From NCBI RefSeq assembly GCF_002873335.1, contig NZ_MCUW01000004.1, forward strand, positions 93,179 to 157,178: 64,000 nt of DNA, written 5' to 3'. A program made the position numbers and the translations under genes. Of the stretch, positions 44,291 to 54,006 are shown piece after piece; position 1 is the stretch's first letter, and the number at the start of each line of letters is the position of its first letter. The notes under the pieces are model-generated. The model ran no database searches. It was given only the letters and a program-made list of their open reading frames with translations, and was not told the origin of the DNA. This stretch comes from Vibrio sp. 10N.286.49.B1 (GTDB lineage Bacteria; Pseudomonadota; Gammaproteobacteria; Enterobacterales; Vibrionaceae).

Positions 44291-46513
44291 TTACCCTACT
44301 TTCTCAAATGGCTGCATAACACGTAGCTCGTGAGTTTGGTGATTCAGCTCAAGGGTATCTTGATTAACATGAACCTGAATGCGTCCCGAAACATCAAGCG
44401 ACGTGGAGATGGCCTCTTTACTGCAACATGCTAATACATGATGCTGTTGTTTTGATTCAAGCGTCCACTGCGCATGGCATATGTCTTCACTTGCATCAGA
44501 CACCACAACGTCGGTGTAGGACCTCTCCATGTCATAGCCGTGAGACAGCAGTGGAGCCACGCTTTCATGCGACAACATATTGATGTCGTATTGATAGCCT
44601 TTGCCCATTAGTTGGATCTGATTCTCCACACAGTCACCAGATAACGCACTATGAAGTCGCCATTGCACAGCGGCCGCTTTATGCAAATCCAATGTGTCAC
44701 AGACTAATACACCTTTATCAGCAACAAAAACCAAGGTTCGAATGAATCGACTCACGGTTTCATAAGCATTGGACAAATCGAGTTGTACAACACTCCACCC
44801 TGTTCCAGACTGTTGATTGATCACCTTCGCAGTTGCCGCTTCGTCATCTAAGGTTTGGCCGACCCCCGCTATTAATGGCAAATTATGCGCTTGGGTTGTC
44901 TGCGTCCATTCACTATGATGTGCACTGCCATAACGATAGCCATAGCTACCACTTGGTGTTAAGACATTCAATCCATTATCCATCAGAGCAAAATTACCTT
45001 GATCGGCATGGCGATGAGAGCTATTACCAAACTGGCTCGCTCGGTAGAACACACTCATGTTAGGGCTCATCATTTTACCTAAACCGGCAAAACCATAAAA
45101 TTGACCACGCACACTCTTTTCGTATTCCGAGTCAATATCCGTCGTGTTTAATGGTCGATTAGCATGGTTGATCTGACTGACCGTCGGAATCACATCGAGT
45201 AAATGCAATGCATAGGTCTCTATGTCTAGCTCCAACTTTAAACTCATTTCACGCGTTCTCGTATCACCGAAACGATCAGCGTAGATCCGTAGTGGGTTCT
45301 GAGCAAAAAATCCAGGCCATTCAGCGCCATCCCGCTTGCACCAAAAGCCATCGCCAAATGGGTGAATCACGTCGTCTGTTGCAACAAAATCCTTAGCGAA
45401 TTTGCTGTAATTCTTATAGAAAGGATGGTTATAGAAAGAAAACCCACTAAGACGCTCTATCGATAAGAAAAATGGGTGATGCCACTTGGTATAAGACGAA
45501 GAATAAAATGGCCCTTCAGCCCAACTACCATCTTCACCACCATAAAACGGTAATACACTTTGGTATATCATTAGCGCGTAGTTTAACCAACGCTCACAAA
45601 CAACTTGATCGAACTCCTTGTGCAGCACCATAGCAGCCACACCAAGGTACGACGGTAATCGCGATGTATGAGAGTGACCAGGAAATTGTTGAAACTGATC
45701 CTGCTCTAGGCGTTCTTCCATTTGAAAAGCAATACGTACCAACATTGGGCGCACAAATGCTTTTTCGCTGTCAGTCATTAGTGGACTTAGCCAGTGGTAT
45801 GCAAGGTATAAGTTTCGAGCGAGGGAAAGACCAACCTCATCCCCCCACGTTAATGGGCGTACTAAAGAAGCGGGCCCTTCAGGGCTCCACTGCGCCAATT
45901 TCAACAACAAGCATCTTGCTTTGTCGCCACTTTGCTCGTCACCCCAAATCTTATAAAGCAAGGTCAATGACACAAGATCTCGGTCAATCCAGTTCCTTAC
46001 GTTAGCGATGGCAGTACGTTTGCCTTCCTCTTTACCTCGTCGATAATGATCAGGGTAGGTAACTGCGTCGATATCAACTTTTTCTGCTGTCGCCTGTAGC
46101 TTATCAAAGGCGGTCCATGACGCGATTCGAACCGAGTTAATATCTTCATCAAAATACATTAAAAACTGATCACGATGCTCACACAGCTTAAAGATATCTT
46201 GAGCGCTAGGTGGAAGATAACTGGTTGACACCTGATCAATAGTGAAAGTAAACCACTCCGATAAAGCACCAGTATCTTTTGATAGGCGCCATCTATACCC
46301 GCCTTCGACCAACAAAAATGGCAGACGAAATGGGGAGCGGACGTCTTTCCAACGCCATTGTAAAGGCTTATCCACGTGTTCTAGTTCAATCGTATACGTG
46401 TGTTGGTAATCAGATTGTGGCCAGTTAAAACTTGGCGGGTTCAACGTGCTCGTGGTTTGATCTTGTGGAGAAAGAAAGACTTGAAAGTCATGGTTACGCT
46501 CGAGATTCAGCAT
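44291..46513 (-). CDS. Heparinase II/III-fold polysaccharide lyase, probably an intracellular oligouronide lyase
   Basis: 740 residues from the ATG at 46513 (AAGGAG seven bases ahead). An N-terminal DUF4962-like beta region (about 1-100; LNPPSFNWPQ) leads into an alpha-toroid (about 110-420; FPGHSHTSRLPSYLG and FYSSSYTKWHHPF). A heparinase II/III beta domain with the HRHADQGNF metal or catalytic motif (about 510) follows. The order resembles PL15/PL17 oligoalginate lyases; other uronide substrates are possible. No signal peptide, so it acts on imported oligosaccharides. It overlaps the acetyltransferase gene by 20 bases. Confidence 0.78.
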   Translation of the reverse strand: MLNLERNHDFQVFLSPQDQTTSTLNPPSFNWPQSDYQHTYTIELEHVDKPLQWRWKDVRSPFRLPFLLVEGGYRWRLSKDTGALSEWFTFTIDQVSTSYLPPSAQDIFKLCEHRDQFLMYFDEDINSVRIASWTAFDKLQATAEKVDIDAVTYPDHYRRGKEEGKRTAIANVRNWIDRDLVSLTLLYKIWGDEQSGDKARCLLLKLAQWSPEGPASLVRPLTWGDEVGLSLARNLYLAYHWLSPLMTDSEKAFVRPMLVRIAFQMEERLEQDQFQQFPGHSHTSRLPSYLGVAAMVLHKEFDQVVCERWLNYALMIYQSVLPFYGGEDGSWAEGPFYSSSYTKWHHPFFLSIERLSGFSFYNHPFYKNYSKFAKDFVATDDVIHPFGDGFWCKRDGAEWPGFFAQNPLRIYADRFGDTRTREMSLKLELDIETYALHLLDVIPTVSQINHANRPLNTTDIDSEYEKSVRGQFYGFAGLGKMMSPNMSVFYRASQFGNSSHRHADQGNFALMDNGLNVLTPSGSYGYRYGSAHHSEWTQTTQAHNLPLIAGVGQTLDDEAATAKVINQQSGTGWSVVQLDLSNAYETVSRFIRTLVFVADKGVLVCDTLDLHKAAAVQWRLHSALSGDCVENQIQLMGKGYQYDINMLSHESVAPLLSHGYDMERSYTDVVVSDASEDICHAQWTLESKQQHHVLACCSKEAISTSLDVSGRIQVHVNQDTLELNHQTHELRVMQPFEKVG

Positions 46514-47066
46514 CACTACGCTCCTTTTCAAACCAAATGTATTCGCCCGTTTCAGCGTTTATTTCCCCAATTGGCTTAGCCGGTGAGCCAGCGACAATAG
46601 CGTAAGGCTGGACGTCCTGGGTGACGACTGCATTGGCGCAAACCAACGCGCATTTACCAATAGTGACACCAGGGGTCACCACAACACCCGAGGTCAACCA
46701 TACCCCATTGTTGATAACGACTTGGCCTTTTGTAGGACACGTCCTAAGCCCAAACGTCTCTGTCTGTGGGTCATAAAGATGATTACCTGCCACAATCGAA
46801 ACATGAGGACCGATCAATACATGATCCCCAATAACAACGTCGCCATTAATATAGCTATACAAGCCAATGTAAGAATGATTGCCAATCTGATTGTCATTGA
46901 TTCTTACAATCGCGCCCGGTGCAATTCTTACATTGTCACCGTCGAATCCAAGAATACTGGCGCGCGCCGTATCATCTTCAAAGTTATTGCTCTTAGCCGT
47001 ATAAAGTGTGAATTTTCTGAACTCTTCGTCCGTTAATTCACCACCAAATTTTTGTTGTACCGACAT
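46494..47066 (-). CDS. Hexapeptide-repeat sugar O-acetyltransferase (Maa/LacA-like)
   Basis: 190 residues from the ATG at 47066 (GAGGA six bases ahead); the longer frame upstream lacks a start signal. Left-handed beta-helix repeats run from about 65 to 165 (IGNHSYIGLYSYINGDVVIG, ISHV-like turns, and VVVTPGVTIGKCALVCANAV), with the Maa-type end YAIVAGSPAKPIG. It would acetylate a sugar with acetyl-CoA. It is co-operonic with the lyase and the symporter; why a lyase operon needs an acetyltransferase is not obvious. Confidence 0.82.
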   Translation of the reverse strand: MSVQQKFGGELTDEEFRKFTLYTAKSNNFEDDTARASILGFDGDNVRIAPGAIVRINDNQIGNHSYIGLYSYINGDVVIGDHVLIGPHVSIVAGNHLYDPQTETFGLRTCPTKGQVVINNGVWLTSGVVVTPGVTIGKCALVCANAVVTQDVQPYAIVAGSPAKPIGEINAETGEYIWFEKERSDAESRA

Positions 47067-47148
47067 AAGTATCCTCACAAACGGGGACAGGAAAATTGCC
47101 CTGTCCCTTAAAAAATTATTCAAATCTAAATTTAAAACAATGCACGTA

Positions 47149-48927
47149 TTAAGCGGTTGCCTTTACAACCTGTGGTTGTTGAGCTCGCTTCTTGGTTCTA
47201 AGTAAAATGAAGCCAATCAATCCAACTACACCTGCAACGATTAGGAACAATGAACGCCCCCACATAGGGTTAGGCACCAAAGCAAGAGATGCTAAGAAGA
47301 CCGATGCAGTAATAAGCATTTTCCCGAGCATATCGTGTTGTTTGTTATCCGCTAAAATACTGGTTTCTGTCTCTTCAACCACAACCTCAGTATCAACATT
47401 GCTAAAGAACTTGTTGATCTCGGCAGCACGCTCTGCAGACGGCTCTTTATAAAAGAACTGAGATAATACGAAGAACGGTAAGGTGATACCCATGTGGCCG
47501 ATTACACCAAGCGTCACCGACTTCATTTCTGAGAATTCACGTGCACTCAATGGTGTATCTAGACCTAACACTGATTCGATAAGTTGCGGTGTAATCCCAA
47601 ACGCAATGAATGCGGATACGCCCATACCAACGAGAATCGTTCCCCAACCGGCCCAATCCGGTGTTTTACGAATGAAGAAACACATGATTGAAGGAATCAA
47701 GACAGGGAAGCCAACCAATGTCCCAACAAGCATCATCAAGTCAAACAAACCAAAGTTTTTCAAAGAGGTTAAAAACAAACCGGTAATGATAATCACAATA
47801 CCAAACACAGCGGTCAGTACTTTACTGGCCATCATCAGGTGTTGTTCAGAGAAGTTTTTGCAAAAATACGGTTCGTAAACACTTTTCAAGATGATGCCAG
47901 CGTTACGGTTTAGAGCAGAATCCATAGAAGACATGGTGGCAGCAAACATCGCCGCGAGCATTAAGCCGACCATACCCACTGGCATTTCGCGGCTAACAAA
48001 GATGTAATACGTCGCATCAGCAACTTTATCGCCTAAGCCATCCAAGCCCCATGTTGTTACATCTGGGTAATTACCCGCAACGTACCAAGCCGGTAAGAAC
48101 CAAATCAGTGGACCAAGAATCATCAAAGAACATGCTAGCAATGCGGCTTTTCGGGCATTCTTAGTGTCTTTAGATGCAATGAAACGATAAGAGTCGACCA
48201 TGTTGTTGGTGCTAAAAAACTGTTTAACAAAGATACAGATAAACCAACCGAAAAATAGGTAGCTGTAGCTATATCCGTCACCGATCAATTGCTCGGTTGG
48301 CAGACCAACCTCAAGCAGGTTACCCACGCCACCCGATTTCCAAATCGCCACCATTGCCGCGACAAATGTCATGACTGTGATGATGATCATCTGCATAAAG
48401 TCAGAGGCAATCACCGCCCAACTTCCGCCGACTAGGGACATAAATAACACCACCAAGCCAGCACCAATAATAGTCTGCTCCAATGGCACCCCTACCACTG
48501 CGCTGGTAAAAACCGCAAGGCCATTCAACCAAATCGCAGCTTGTAATACGCTAAGAGGTACATTCGCCCATGTGAACACTTGTTCGTTCACTTTACCCAA
48601 ACGCATTCTCACCCCTTGTAAAGGACTGATCACTCGCATTTGACGTGCTTTCGCGGCAAAGAAAAGGTAGTTACAAAAATAACCGAGCGCGTTAGCAAAA
48701 AAGACGATGGCAACCGACATACCGCTCGTCAGGGCTTTGCCCATTAACCCCGTAAAGGTCATGGCACTCAAAGCCATCATGAAGGCGCTTGAACCCACCA
48801 TCCACCAAAGCATGCGGCCACCACCCCGGAAATATTCACTGGTATTCGACGCAGCAGAGCGAAAAACCCAGCCTAGGCTGATTAAAAATAAAAAGTAAAC
48901 GAGTACAACGATAATATCGATATCCAT
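47149..48927 (-). CDS. Sodium:solute symporter (SSS family)
   Basis: 592 residues from the ATG at 48927 (AGGA ahead); 17 extra codons upstream are discounted. About fourteen membrane helices with SSS signatures: SEYFRGGGRMLWWMVGSSAF (about 32-51), a MALSAMTFTGLMGKA segment that includes sodium-site positions, and MFAATMSSMDSALNRNAGI (about 340). A C-terminal extension (about 510-592) adds another helix. In the context of the lyase it likely imports an unsaturated uronide or oligosaccharide. First gene of the minus-strand operon. Confidence 0.88.
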   Translation of the reverse strand: MDIDIIVVLVYFLFLISLGWVFRSAASNTSEYFRGGGRMLWWMVGSSAFMMALSAMTFTGLMGKALTSGMSVAIVFFANALGYFCNYLFFAAKARQMRVISPLQGVRMRLGKVNEQVFTWANVPLSVLQAAIWLNGLAVFTSAVVGVPLEQTIIGAGLVVLFMSLVGGSWAVIASDFMQMIIITVMTFVAAMVAIWKSGGVGNLLEVGLPTEQLIGDGYSYSYLFFGWFICIFVKQFFSTNNMVDSYRFIASKDTKNARKAALLACSLMILGPLIWFLPAWYVAGNYPDVTTWGLDGLGDKVADATYYIFVSREMPVGMVGLMLAAMFAATMSSMDSALNRNAGIILKSVYEPYFCKNFSEQHLMMASKVLTAVFGIVIIITGLFLTSLKNFGLFDLMMLVGTLVGFPVLIPSIMCFFIRKTPDWAGWGTILVGMGVSAFIAFGITPQLIESVLGLDTPLSAREFSEMKSVTLGVIGHMGITLPFFVLSQFFYKEPSAERAAEINKFFSNVDTEVVVEETETSILADNKQHDMLGKMLITASVFLASLALVPNPMWGRSLFLIVAGVVGLIGFILLRTKKRAQQPQVVKATA

Positions 48928-49106
48928 GTGCAATCCTGTATTTGTAGAGTACGTGCCATATATCGCCTTATTGGTCACTTTTATGCGGCGATGGCGTTAC
49001 TTAAAAAGTATGAGACTTGATGCAAGTTTCACTATACTCGCGCTTACATATAGCTGGAAATGATAATACTGTATAACAATAATACATAATGAGAATGACT
49101 AGACAA

Positions 49107-50024
49107 ATGGACATAAAAACACTGACGACTTTCGTGTCTGTCGCCAAGCATAAGAACTTTTCGGCGGCAGCAAGAGAACTGCATAGCGTACAGCCAACCG
49201 TTTCTAGGCATGTCTCAGAACTGGAAAGCGAGCTCGGTCTAAAGCTCTTCTTACGCACGACTCATCAAGTTGAACTGACTCAGGCTGGTGCGGTATTATT
49301 GCCTGAGGCGCAAGCGATATTAGCCAATGACAAACGAGTGAAAACCCTGGTTCAGAACACGCAAAAAGAAGAGAAAAATCACCTTAAAGTCGGCTATTTA
49401 GCCACAGCATGTTCCTTTTTCTTACCTAATCTTGTCGGACAATTTCTGCTCAATCATTCCGACGTCACGACCAGTCTTCATGAAATGACCGGACAAGAAC
49501 AATTTGAGGCGCTGACACAAAATAAAATCGATATCGCCTTTTCACGGCGCCAACCAAAACTCGATGAGAATTTGTTTTCGGTAGAAGAAATATACGCTGA
49601 CAAAATGGTCGCTATTGTGCCAGCGCAGCATCCGCTTGCTAACCAAACGGAACTCTCGATGTCTGATCTTGAAGGCGAACCGTTTATTTTGTTTCAACGA
49701 TCTGAATGGATAGAAATGTATGAGCATATTTTATCTTTAGCGCAAGAAAGTGGCTTTACGCCCAATGTGACTTTTCACCCCGAAAACATGAGGCATCTGG
49801 TGACATCCGTGTCTTCAGGACTTGGGATTTCGATTGCCCCACAATGCATCAAATTCATCGCAGACAATAACTGTGTTTGTATCCCCATTAGCAACGTGAA
49901 TCTGGTGCTTCCTCTTTATATCTACTACAAACGAAGTGGCGCTAGTAGCGCGTTAGAAAAGTTTGTCAGCACGTGCTCAAGCATCAAGCCTGATGTGCAA
50001 AACGCGATCTGCTCAACGCATTAA
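49107..50024 (+). CDS. LysR-family regulator of the symporter-lyase operon
   Basis: 305 residues from the ATG at 49107; an ATG at 49089 would add six residues. The HTH reads MDIKTLTTFVSVAKHKNFSA with SVQPTVSRHVSELE. Full effector domain. It is divergent from the symporter gene (about 180 bases between starts), so it is the likely regulator of the uptake and lyase genes. The ligand is unknown. Confidence 0.85.
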   Translation: MDIKTLTTFVSVAKHKNFSAAARELHSVQPTVSRHVSELESELGLKLFLRTTHQVELTQAGAVLLPEAQAILANDKRVKTLVQNTQKEEKNHLKVGYLATACSFFLPNLVGQFLLNHSDVTTSLHEMTGQEQFEALTQNKIDIAFSRRQPKLDENLFSVEEIYADKMVAIVPAQHPLANQTELSMSDLEGEPFILFQRSEWIEMYEHILSLAQESGFTPNVTFHPENMRHLVTSVSSGLGISIAPQCIKFIADNNCVCIPISNVNLVLPLYIYYKRSGASSALEKFVSTCSSIKPDVQNAICSTH

Positions 50025-50100
50025 TTGCCATTAGGTAGTAAGGTAATGAACTAATAAGGTAATGAGCTAATAGCGAAATCCGTGGTCGTTCTCATATTGT

Positions 50101-50481
50101 TTACTGCACGCTACGCTTTAATATCGCTGAAAAATGGCCCGAAGAAGAGCTTGCAGACACTAATACCCAACCTTTTGAATTCAAGAAATTCACGGCATCA
50201 ATTGGCGAGTTAAAGGAGACCGTATTACCAGACTCATCGCGAAGAAGGCCTTTATTGCGAATACTTATTTCAACTTCTTGCCCAAAATCGACTTCGACTT
50301 TCCATTTGGTCAAGCTCAGCAACTTTCCGCGCGCCACCACGCGGGCATACTGTTCCGTTTGCCCACTCGCGACACTTGCCTCTGGACTATTGATGGCCAT
50401 ACTGGCTGGTGATAGTGCGAGCATAGACATTATTAACAACATCATCAACTTAGGGTTATGACGTAACGAGTATCTTTTCAT
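50101..50481 (-). CDS. Small secreted protein of unknown function
   Basis: 126 residues. A signal peptide (about 1-29, hydrophobic LMMLLIMSMLALSPASMA) is followed by a compact beta-rich domain: YARVVARGKLLSLTKWKVEV, then FGQEVEISIRN and a C-terminal strand pair. I do not recognise the family. GAGGTT precedes the ATG. It is divergent from the HTH regulator gene at 50615, with 133 bases between. Confidence 0.7.
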   Translation of the reverse strand: MKRYSLRHNPKLMMLLIMSMLALSPASMAINSPEASVASGQTEQYARVVARGKLLSLTKWKVEVDFGQEVEISIRNKGLLRDESGNTVSFNSPIDAVNFLNSKGWVLVSASSSSGHFSAILKRSVQ

Positions 50482-50614
50482 TTGTAACCTCTATCTTTAC
50501 TTTCTATGAACGTATTCTTGAGGTGTAAGCATACGGTTATTTCTTTTCATAATTTGAAAACCGTCTTATCCTTATTTTTAATATATGAAAACAAGCAATG
50601 AGTGAGTTAATAAT

Positions 50615-51025
50615 ATGGCCCAACTAGAAACCAAAGGATTTGAGTTTTTTGGTGAACAAGAGCACCGCTTTCGAGCCATGTTAATTGAACGTGTTGAGAC
50701 CTATATGGTCCACAGTCAGTTAACAAAAAATCAGTTGGCCGACAAAGCTGGCATTGGAAAAACCTCGTTTTATAGCAAAATGGACCGAACTCAAGAGAGT
50801 CAATTTACTACCTTGGATTTATTTCGCCTTGGCAAAGCCATGGACGTCAGTATTTTGCAGTTTTTCCCCGTAGAAGAGATCGATCGTGAACATGGTGGGC
50901 AACTGGCGGTTCCGGCCAGTGTATTGCATATGATGGACATGATGATGTCGATGAGTAATACCGATATTGCGATGCTTTACGACATGATAGAAACGTTAAA
51001 AAAACACAATAAGATCAATAAATAA
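50615..51025 (+). CDS. XRE-type helix-turn-helix regulator
   Basis: 136 residues. The HTH is LTKNQLADKAGIGKTSFYSK (about 35-54), followed by FTTLDLFRLGKAMDVSILQF, which resembles phage and chromosomal Cro/C1 regulators. The C-terminal part (about 90-136; methionine-rich MMDMMMSMSNTDIAMLYDMI) may dimerise. Targets are unknown; the adjacent divergent secreted-protein gene is a candidate. Confidence 0.78.
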   Translation: MAQLETKGFEFFGEQEHRFRAMLIERVETYMVHSQLTKNQLADKAGIGKTSFYSKMDRTQESQFTTLDLFRLGKAMDVSILQFFPVEEIDREHGGQLAVPASVLHMMDMMMSMSNTDIAMLYDMIETLKKHNKINK

Positions 51026-51080
51026 TCCCTAACCAACGCCGCAATCAATGGTTCACATTGCCCGCAACTCACTCATAGAG

Positions 51081-51091
51081 CCCCCCCCCCC
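51081..51091. repeat. Homopolymer of eleven C
   Basis: An uninterrupted C11 run lies in the intergenic region about 170 bases upstream of the first GST gene. Such tracts are prone to slippage. Confidence 0.9.
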
Positions 51092-51259
51092 TCTTTTCTT
51101 CTTAAGTAGAAGTTCAATACCTTTTGTTTTTCATAAAATTGAACATTTGTTCAGGTTGGCCTTGAACGGTCGTTCAATTGATCTTATAGTAATGTTGTTC
51201 GCATGGAGATGACCCCTCGCGACTTTTTTAATTTCAGGCCCAATTCAAAGGAAAATGAC

Positions 51260-51937
51260 ATGCTGAAGTTCTATTTTCACAAAACCCCAAACCCAATGAA
51301 AGTCGCGTTATATCTTGCCGAAACTGGGCTTCCTTACGAGCTCGTCCCAGTCGATACATACAAAGGAGAGCAACACCAACCTGAGTATCTGGCCATCAAT
51401 CCCAATGGAAAAGCACCGGCACTTGAAGATGACGGCGTAAGAGTCTTTGATTCCAATGCGATACTGCTTTATCTATCAGAGAAAACAGGTCTACTCGCGG
51501 GTAAGCCAGAACACCGAGGTGAGTTGTTGTCGTGGATGATGTTTATCGCCTCTGGTCTTGGGCCATTTTCAGGTCAATCCGTGCACTTTCGACATGCCGC
51601 ACCTGAGAAGCTGCCGTACGCCATCAATCGTTACTTACGAGAAGCTCAACGCCACTACGACGTACTCAATAAGCATCTTGAAGGTAAGGAATACCTGGTT
51701 GGTGAAGAGTACAGTATTGCCGATGTCGCAGCCTGGGGTTGGATCGACAAGGCAGCCGTTGTATTAGGAGAAGAAGGCCTAGCCCCTTATCCGCACCTAC
51801 AACGTTGGTTTGAAAATATTAACAGCCGCCCAGCCGTTGAAGTTGCGCGTAACATTGGCAGTGATGTGGCATTTAAATCTGAGCAAGACGAAGCCACTAA
51901 ACGAGCATTGTTTCCACAAAATTATTCGAAAGATTAG
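51260..51937 (+). CDS. Glutathione S-transferase family protein (YfcG/Ure2-like)
   Basis: 225 residues from the ATG at 51260 (AAGGAAAA at good spacing). The N-terminal thioredoxin fold (FYFHKTPNPMKVALYLAETG, then NPNGKAPALEDDG and the glutathione-binding DSNAILLYL) precedes an all-helical C-terminal domain (EEYSIADVAAWGWID near 165). The Asn in KTPNPMKV and the order resemble YfcG-type enzymes that reduce disulfides. It sits just before yghU, with 174 bases between, probably as a separate unit. Confidence 0.85.
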   Translation: MLKFYFHKTPNPMKVALYLAETGLPYELVPVDTYKGEQHQPEYLAINPNGKAPALEDDGVRVFDSNAILLYLSEKTGLLAGKPEHRGELLSWMMFIASGLGPFSGQSVHFRHAAPEKLPYAINRYLREAQRHYDVLNKHLEGKEYLVGEEYSIADVAAWGWIDKAAVVLGEEGLAPYPHLQRWFENINSRPAVEVARNIGSDVAFKSEQDEATKRALFPQNYSKD

Positions 51938-52111
51938 ACAATTACCCGAACCTCATGTTGAATGAGAGTAAGTGGGCGATGGTCAGCCCCTAACCCACTT
52001 TGTGCTAGGCCTTCTATAATGTTCATGGCAGACGTATTTTCATTATGCTTGTGGTGGAATAAACAAAATTAAGCAGGCGCAGAGTTTTCTAGTTTGAATT
52101 TAGGAGTAAAT

Positions 52112-52978
52112 ATGGACAACAAATATACACCACCAAAAGTATGGGTAGACAATACGGATGGCGGAAACAAATGGGCCAGCATCAATCGTCCGGTATCCGG
52201 TTCAACACATGAGAAAACCCTGCCTGTTGGTGAACATCCACTGCAGCTCTATTCATTAGGTACGCCTAATGGACAAAAAGTAACGATTCTTTTAGAAGAG
52301 CTTATCGCGCTAGGGATCCAAGAAGCCGAATACGATGCTTATCTTATTAACATAGGTGAAGGTGATCAGTTTTCTTCTGGCTTTGTCGGCGTTAACCCTA
52401 ACTCGAAGATACCCGCACTGGTTGATAAATCCGGAGCAGAAGACATCAATGTCTTTGAATCGGCCTCTATCCTTGTCCATCTTGCTGAAAAATTTGGTCA
52501 GTTCTTACCAAAGGAAGGGGCAGCACGTACCCAAACTCTCAATTGGTTGTTCTGGGCTCAAGGTTCAGCACCGTTCTTAGGGGGTGGTTTCGGCCATTTC
52601 TATGCATACGCCGATGAGAAATTCGAATACCCTATTAACCGTTTTGCTATGGAAGCAAAACGTCAACTCGACGTTCTAGACAAGCAACTGGCCAACAATA
52701 CCTTTGTGGCGGGTGAAGAATACACCATTGCCGACATGGCTATTTGGCCATGGTATGGCGCCGTCGTTTTAGGTCGATTGTATGATGCTGCTGAGTTCTT
52801 ACAAGTTGAGAGCTACCATCATGTTATGCGCTGGGCCAATATGCTTGACGCCCGAGAAGCGGTGCAACGCGGGCGTATCATAAACCGCTCGTGGGGCGAA
52901 GAATGGGAACAAGTCCCTGATCGCCATAGTGCCGCGGATATAGACAACGTACTCGCGCTCAAACCTGACGCGTCGTAG
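52112..52978 (+). CDS. yghU: YghU-like glutathione-dependent disulfide-bond oxidoreductase
   Basis: 288 residues from the ATG at 52112 (TAGGAG ahead); a TTG 18 bases upstream is ignored. The N-terminal extension (YTPPKVWVDNTDGGNKWASI, then NRPVSG) is specific to YghU. Next come LYSLGTPNGQKVTILLEELI, NPNSKIPALVD and ESASILVHLA for glutathione binding, and a helical domain with EEYTIADMAIWPWYG. In E. coli the enzyme binds two glutathione molecules and reduces disulfides and peroxides. Confidence 0.93.
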   Translation: MDNKYTPPKVWVDNTDGGNKWASINRPVSGSTHEKTLPVGEHPLQLYSLGTPNGQKVTILLEELIALGIQEAEYDAYLINIGEGDQFSSGFVGVNPNSKIPALVDKSGAEDINVFESASILVHLAEKFGQFLPKEGAARTQTLNWLFWAQGSAPFLGGGFGHFYAYADEKFEYPINRFAMEAKRQLDVLDKQLANNTFVAGEEYTIADMAIWPWYGAVVLGRLYDAAEFLQVESYHHVMRWANMLDAREAVQRGRIINRSWGEEWEQVPDRHSAADIDNVLALKPDAS

Positions 52979-53060
52979 GCCACCACAGTAAAAACGCTTA
53001 AGGTTTGAACACGAATGGTGGGTTATACCCAACACGCTTAAAATTAGACCCTAAGCATCT

Positions 53061-53092
53061 AAAAAGCCGAGAATCCTAGTCTCGGCTTTTTT
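53061..53092. terminator. Bidirectional terminator between yghU and the HAD gene
   Basis: AAAAAGCCGAGA (53061-53072) pairs with TCTCGGCTTTTT (53080-53091) around a 7-base loop; the A and T runs allow use from both sides. Confidence 0.85.
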
Positions 53093-53102
53093 AGTTTTTG
53101 TG

Positions 53103-53137
53103 CTTTTGGCTTTTGGTTTTTGGTTTTTGGTTTTTAA
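53103..53137. repeat. Heptanucleotide repeat (TTTTTGG), about five copies
   Basis: Five 7-base units (two YTTTTGG variants, two TTTTTGG, one TTTTTAA) lie between the terminator and the HAD gene end. Confidence 0.8.
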
Positions 53138-53190
53138 ATAACGATTTCAACTCCAAGCCCTGATTGTTATTCAACGTTACTTCATACTAG

Positions 53191-54006
53191 TTATTTCGTT
53201 AGTAATGCTAGGGCTTCAAGCAATCCCGTATCGTTATTACTGCCTTGCGTCAGGTAATTCGCTCGCGCTTTTAACTTTGGAGTCGCGTTACTCAACGCGA
53301 CCCCTATGCCCGCCACATCAATCATAGAGACATCATTATCATTATCTCCTATCGCAAGTACTTCATCAGGGTGAATCCCCTTATGAACAAGGTATTGTGA
53401 CAATAAGTTGCCTTTGCTGTTGCCAATCTTGTTAAAACCAATGCGATTGAACCAAGAATGCTCATAGCAAAAGTTCTGTTGTAGATGAGGCAGAGAGATC
53501 AGCGCTTCAATATCACTTGAATCCCCTTCGGTCACAAAAGTCCAAACATGTTTCGATTGTGTTAGCGCTGCATTTAAGTCATCAACACGCTCAATTTTGG
53601 GACGAATAGAAGTCGGCAATGTCTGCGCCCACAGCTCTAGCGTAGTGATGTAATTCGCAGGATGAGTGTGCTTTAAAATAATACGATCATCCACATAGGC
53701 GATGAGATCAAGCGTTTGGGTATGTTCAATGAAAAACGCTACCTCCTCCATCGCGATAGGCCGCTTGTACTGATAATCCTTCGTTTCGGGATGGTATAGA
53801 TATGAACCATTACAGCATATAATCGGCGTATCAAGCTCTAGTTGCTGGTAATACGGCAGCACGGTCGTATGATGACGACCTGTCGCGAGTACCACATGAT
53901 AATGCTTACGCAAACCATACAAGCACGACTGCACTTCTGGGGTGATTACACCTTGAGTATTAAGTAGCGTGCCATCAATATCGATCGCGATCAGTTTATA
54001 ACCCAT
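53191..54006 (-). CDS. HAD-superfamily Cof-type phosphatase (YidA-like)
   Basis: 271 residues from the ATG at 54006 (GAGGTG ahead); 11 upstream codons are discounted. HAD motifs: IAIDIDGTLLN (about 6-16), VVLATGRHH with PIICCNG, and IGDNDNDVSMIDVAGIGVAL (about 215-234), with a C2B cap between. It is a sugar-phosphate or related phosphatase. It is paralogous to the HAD gene in the ula operon (shared RHHT, PYY, PIICCNG, NRI and NKG segments). The gene's start overlaps the small upstream gene by 11 bases. Confidence 0.87.
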   Translation of the reverse strand: MGYKLIAIDIDGTLLNTQGVITPEVQSCLYGLRKHYHVVLATGRHHTTVLPYYQQLELDTPIICCNGSYLYHPETKDYQYKRPIAMEEVAFFIEHTQTLDLIAYVDDRIILKHTHPANYITTLELWAQTLPTSIRPKIERVDDLNAALTQSKHVWTFVTEGDSSDIEALISLPHLQQNFCYEHSWFNRIGFNKIGNSKGNLLSQYLVHKGIHPDEVLAIGDNDNDVSMIDVAGIGVALSNATPKLKARANYLTQGSNNDTGLLEALALLTK

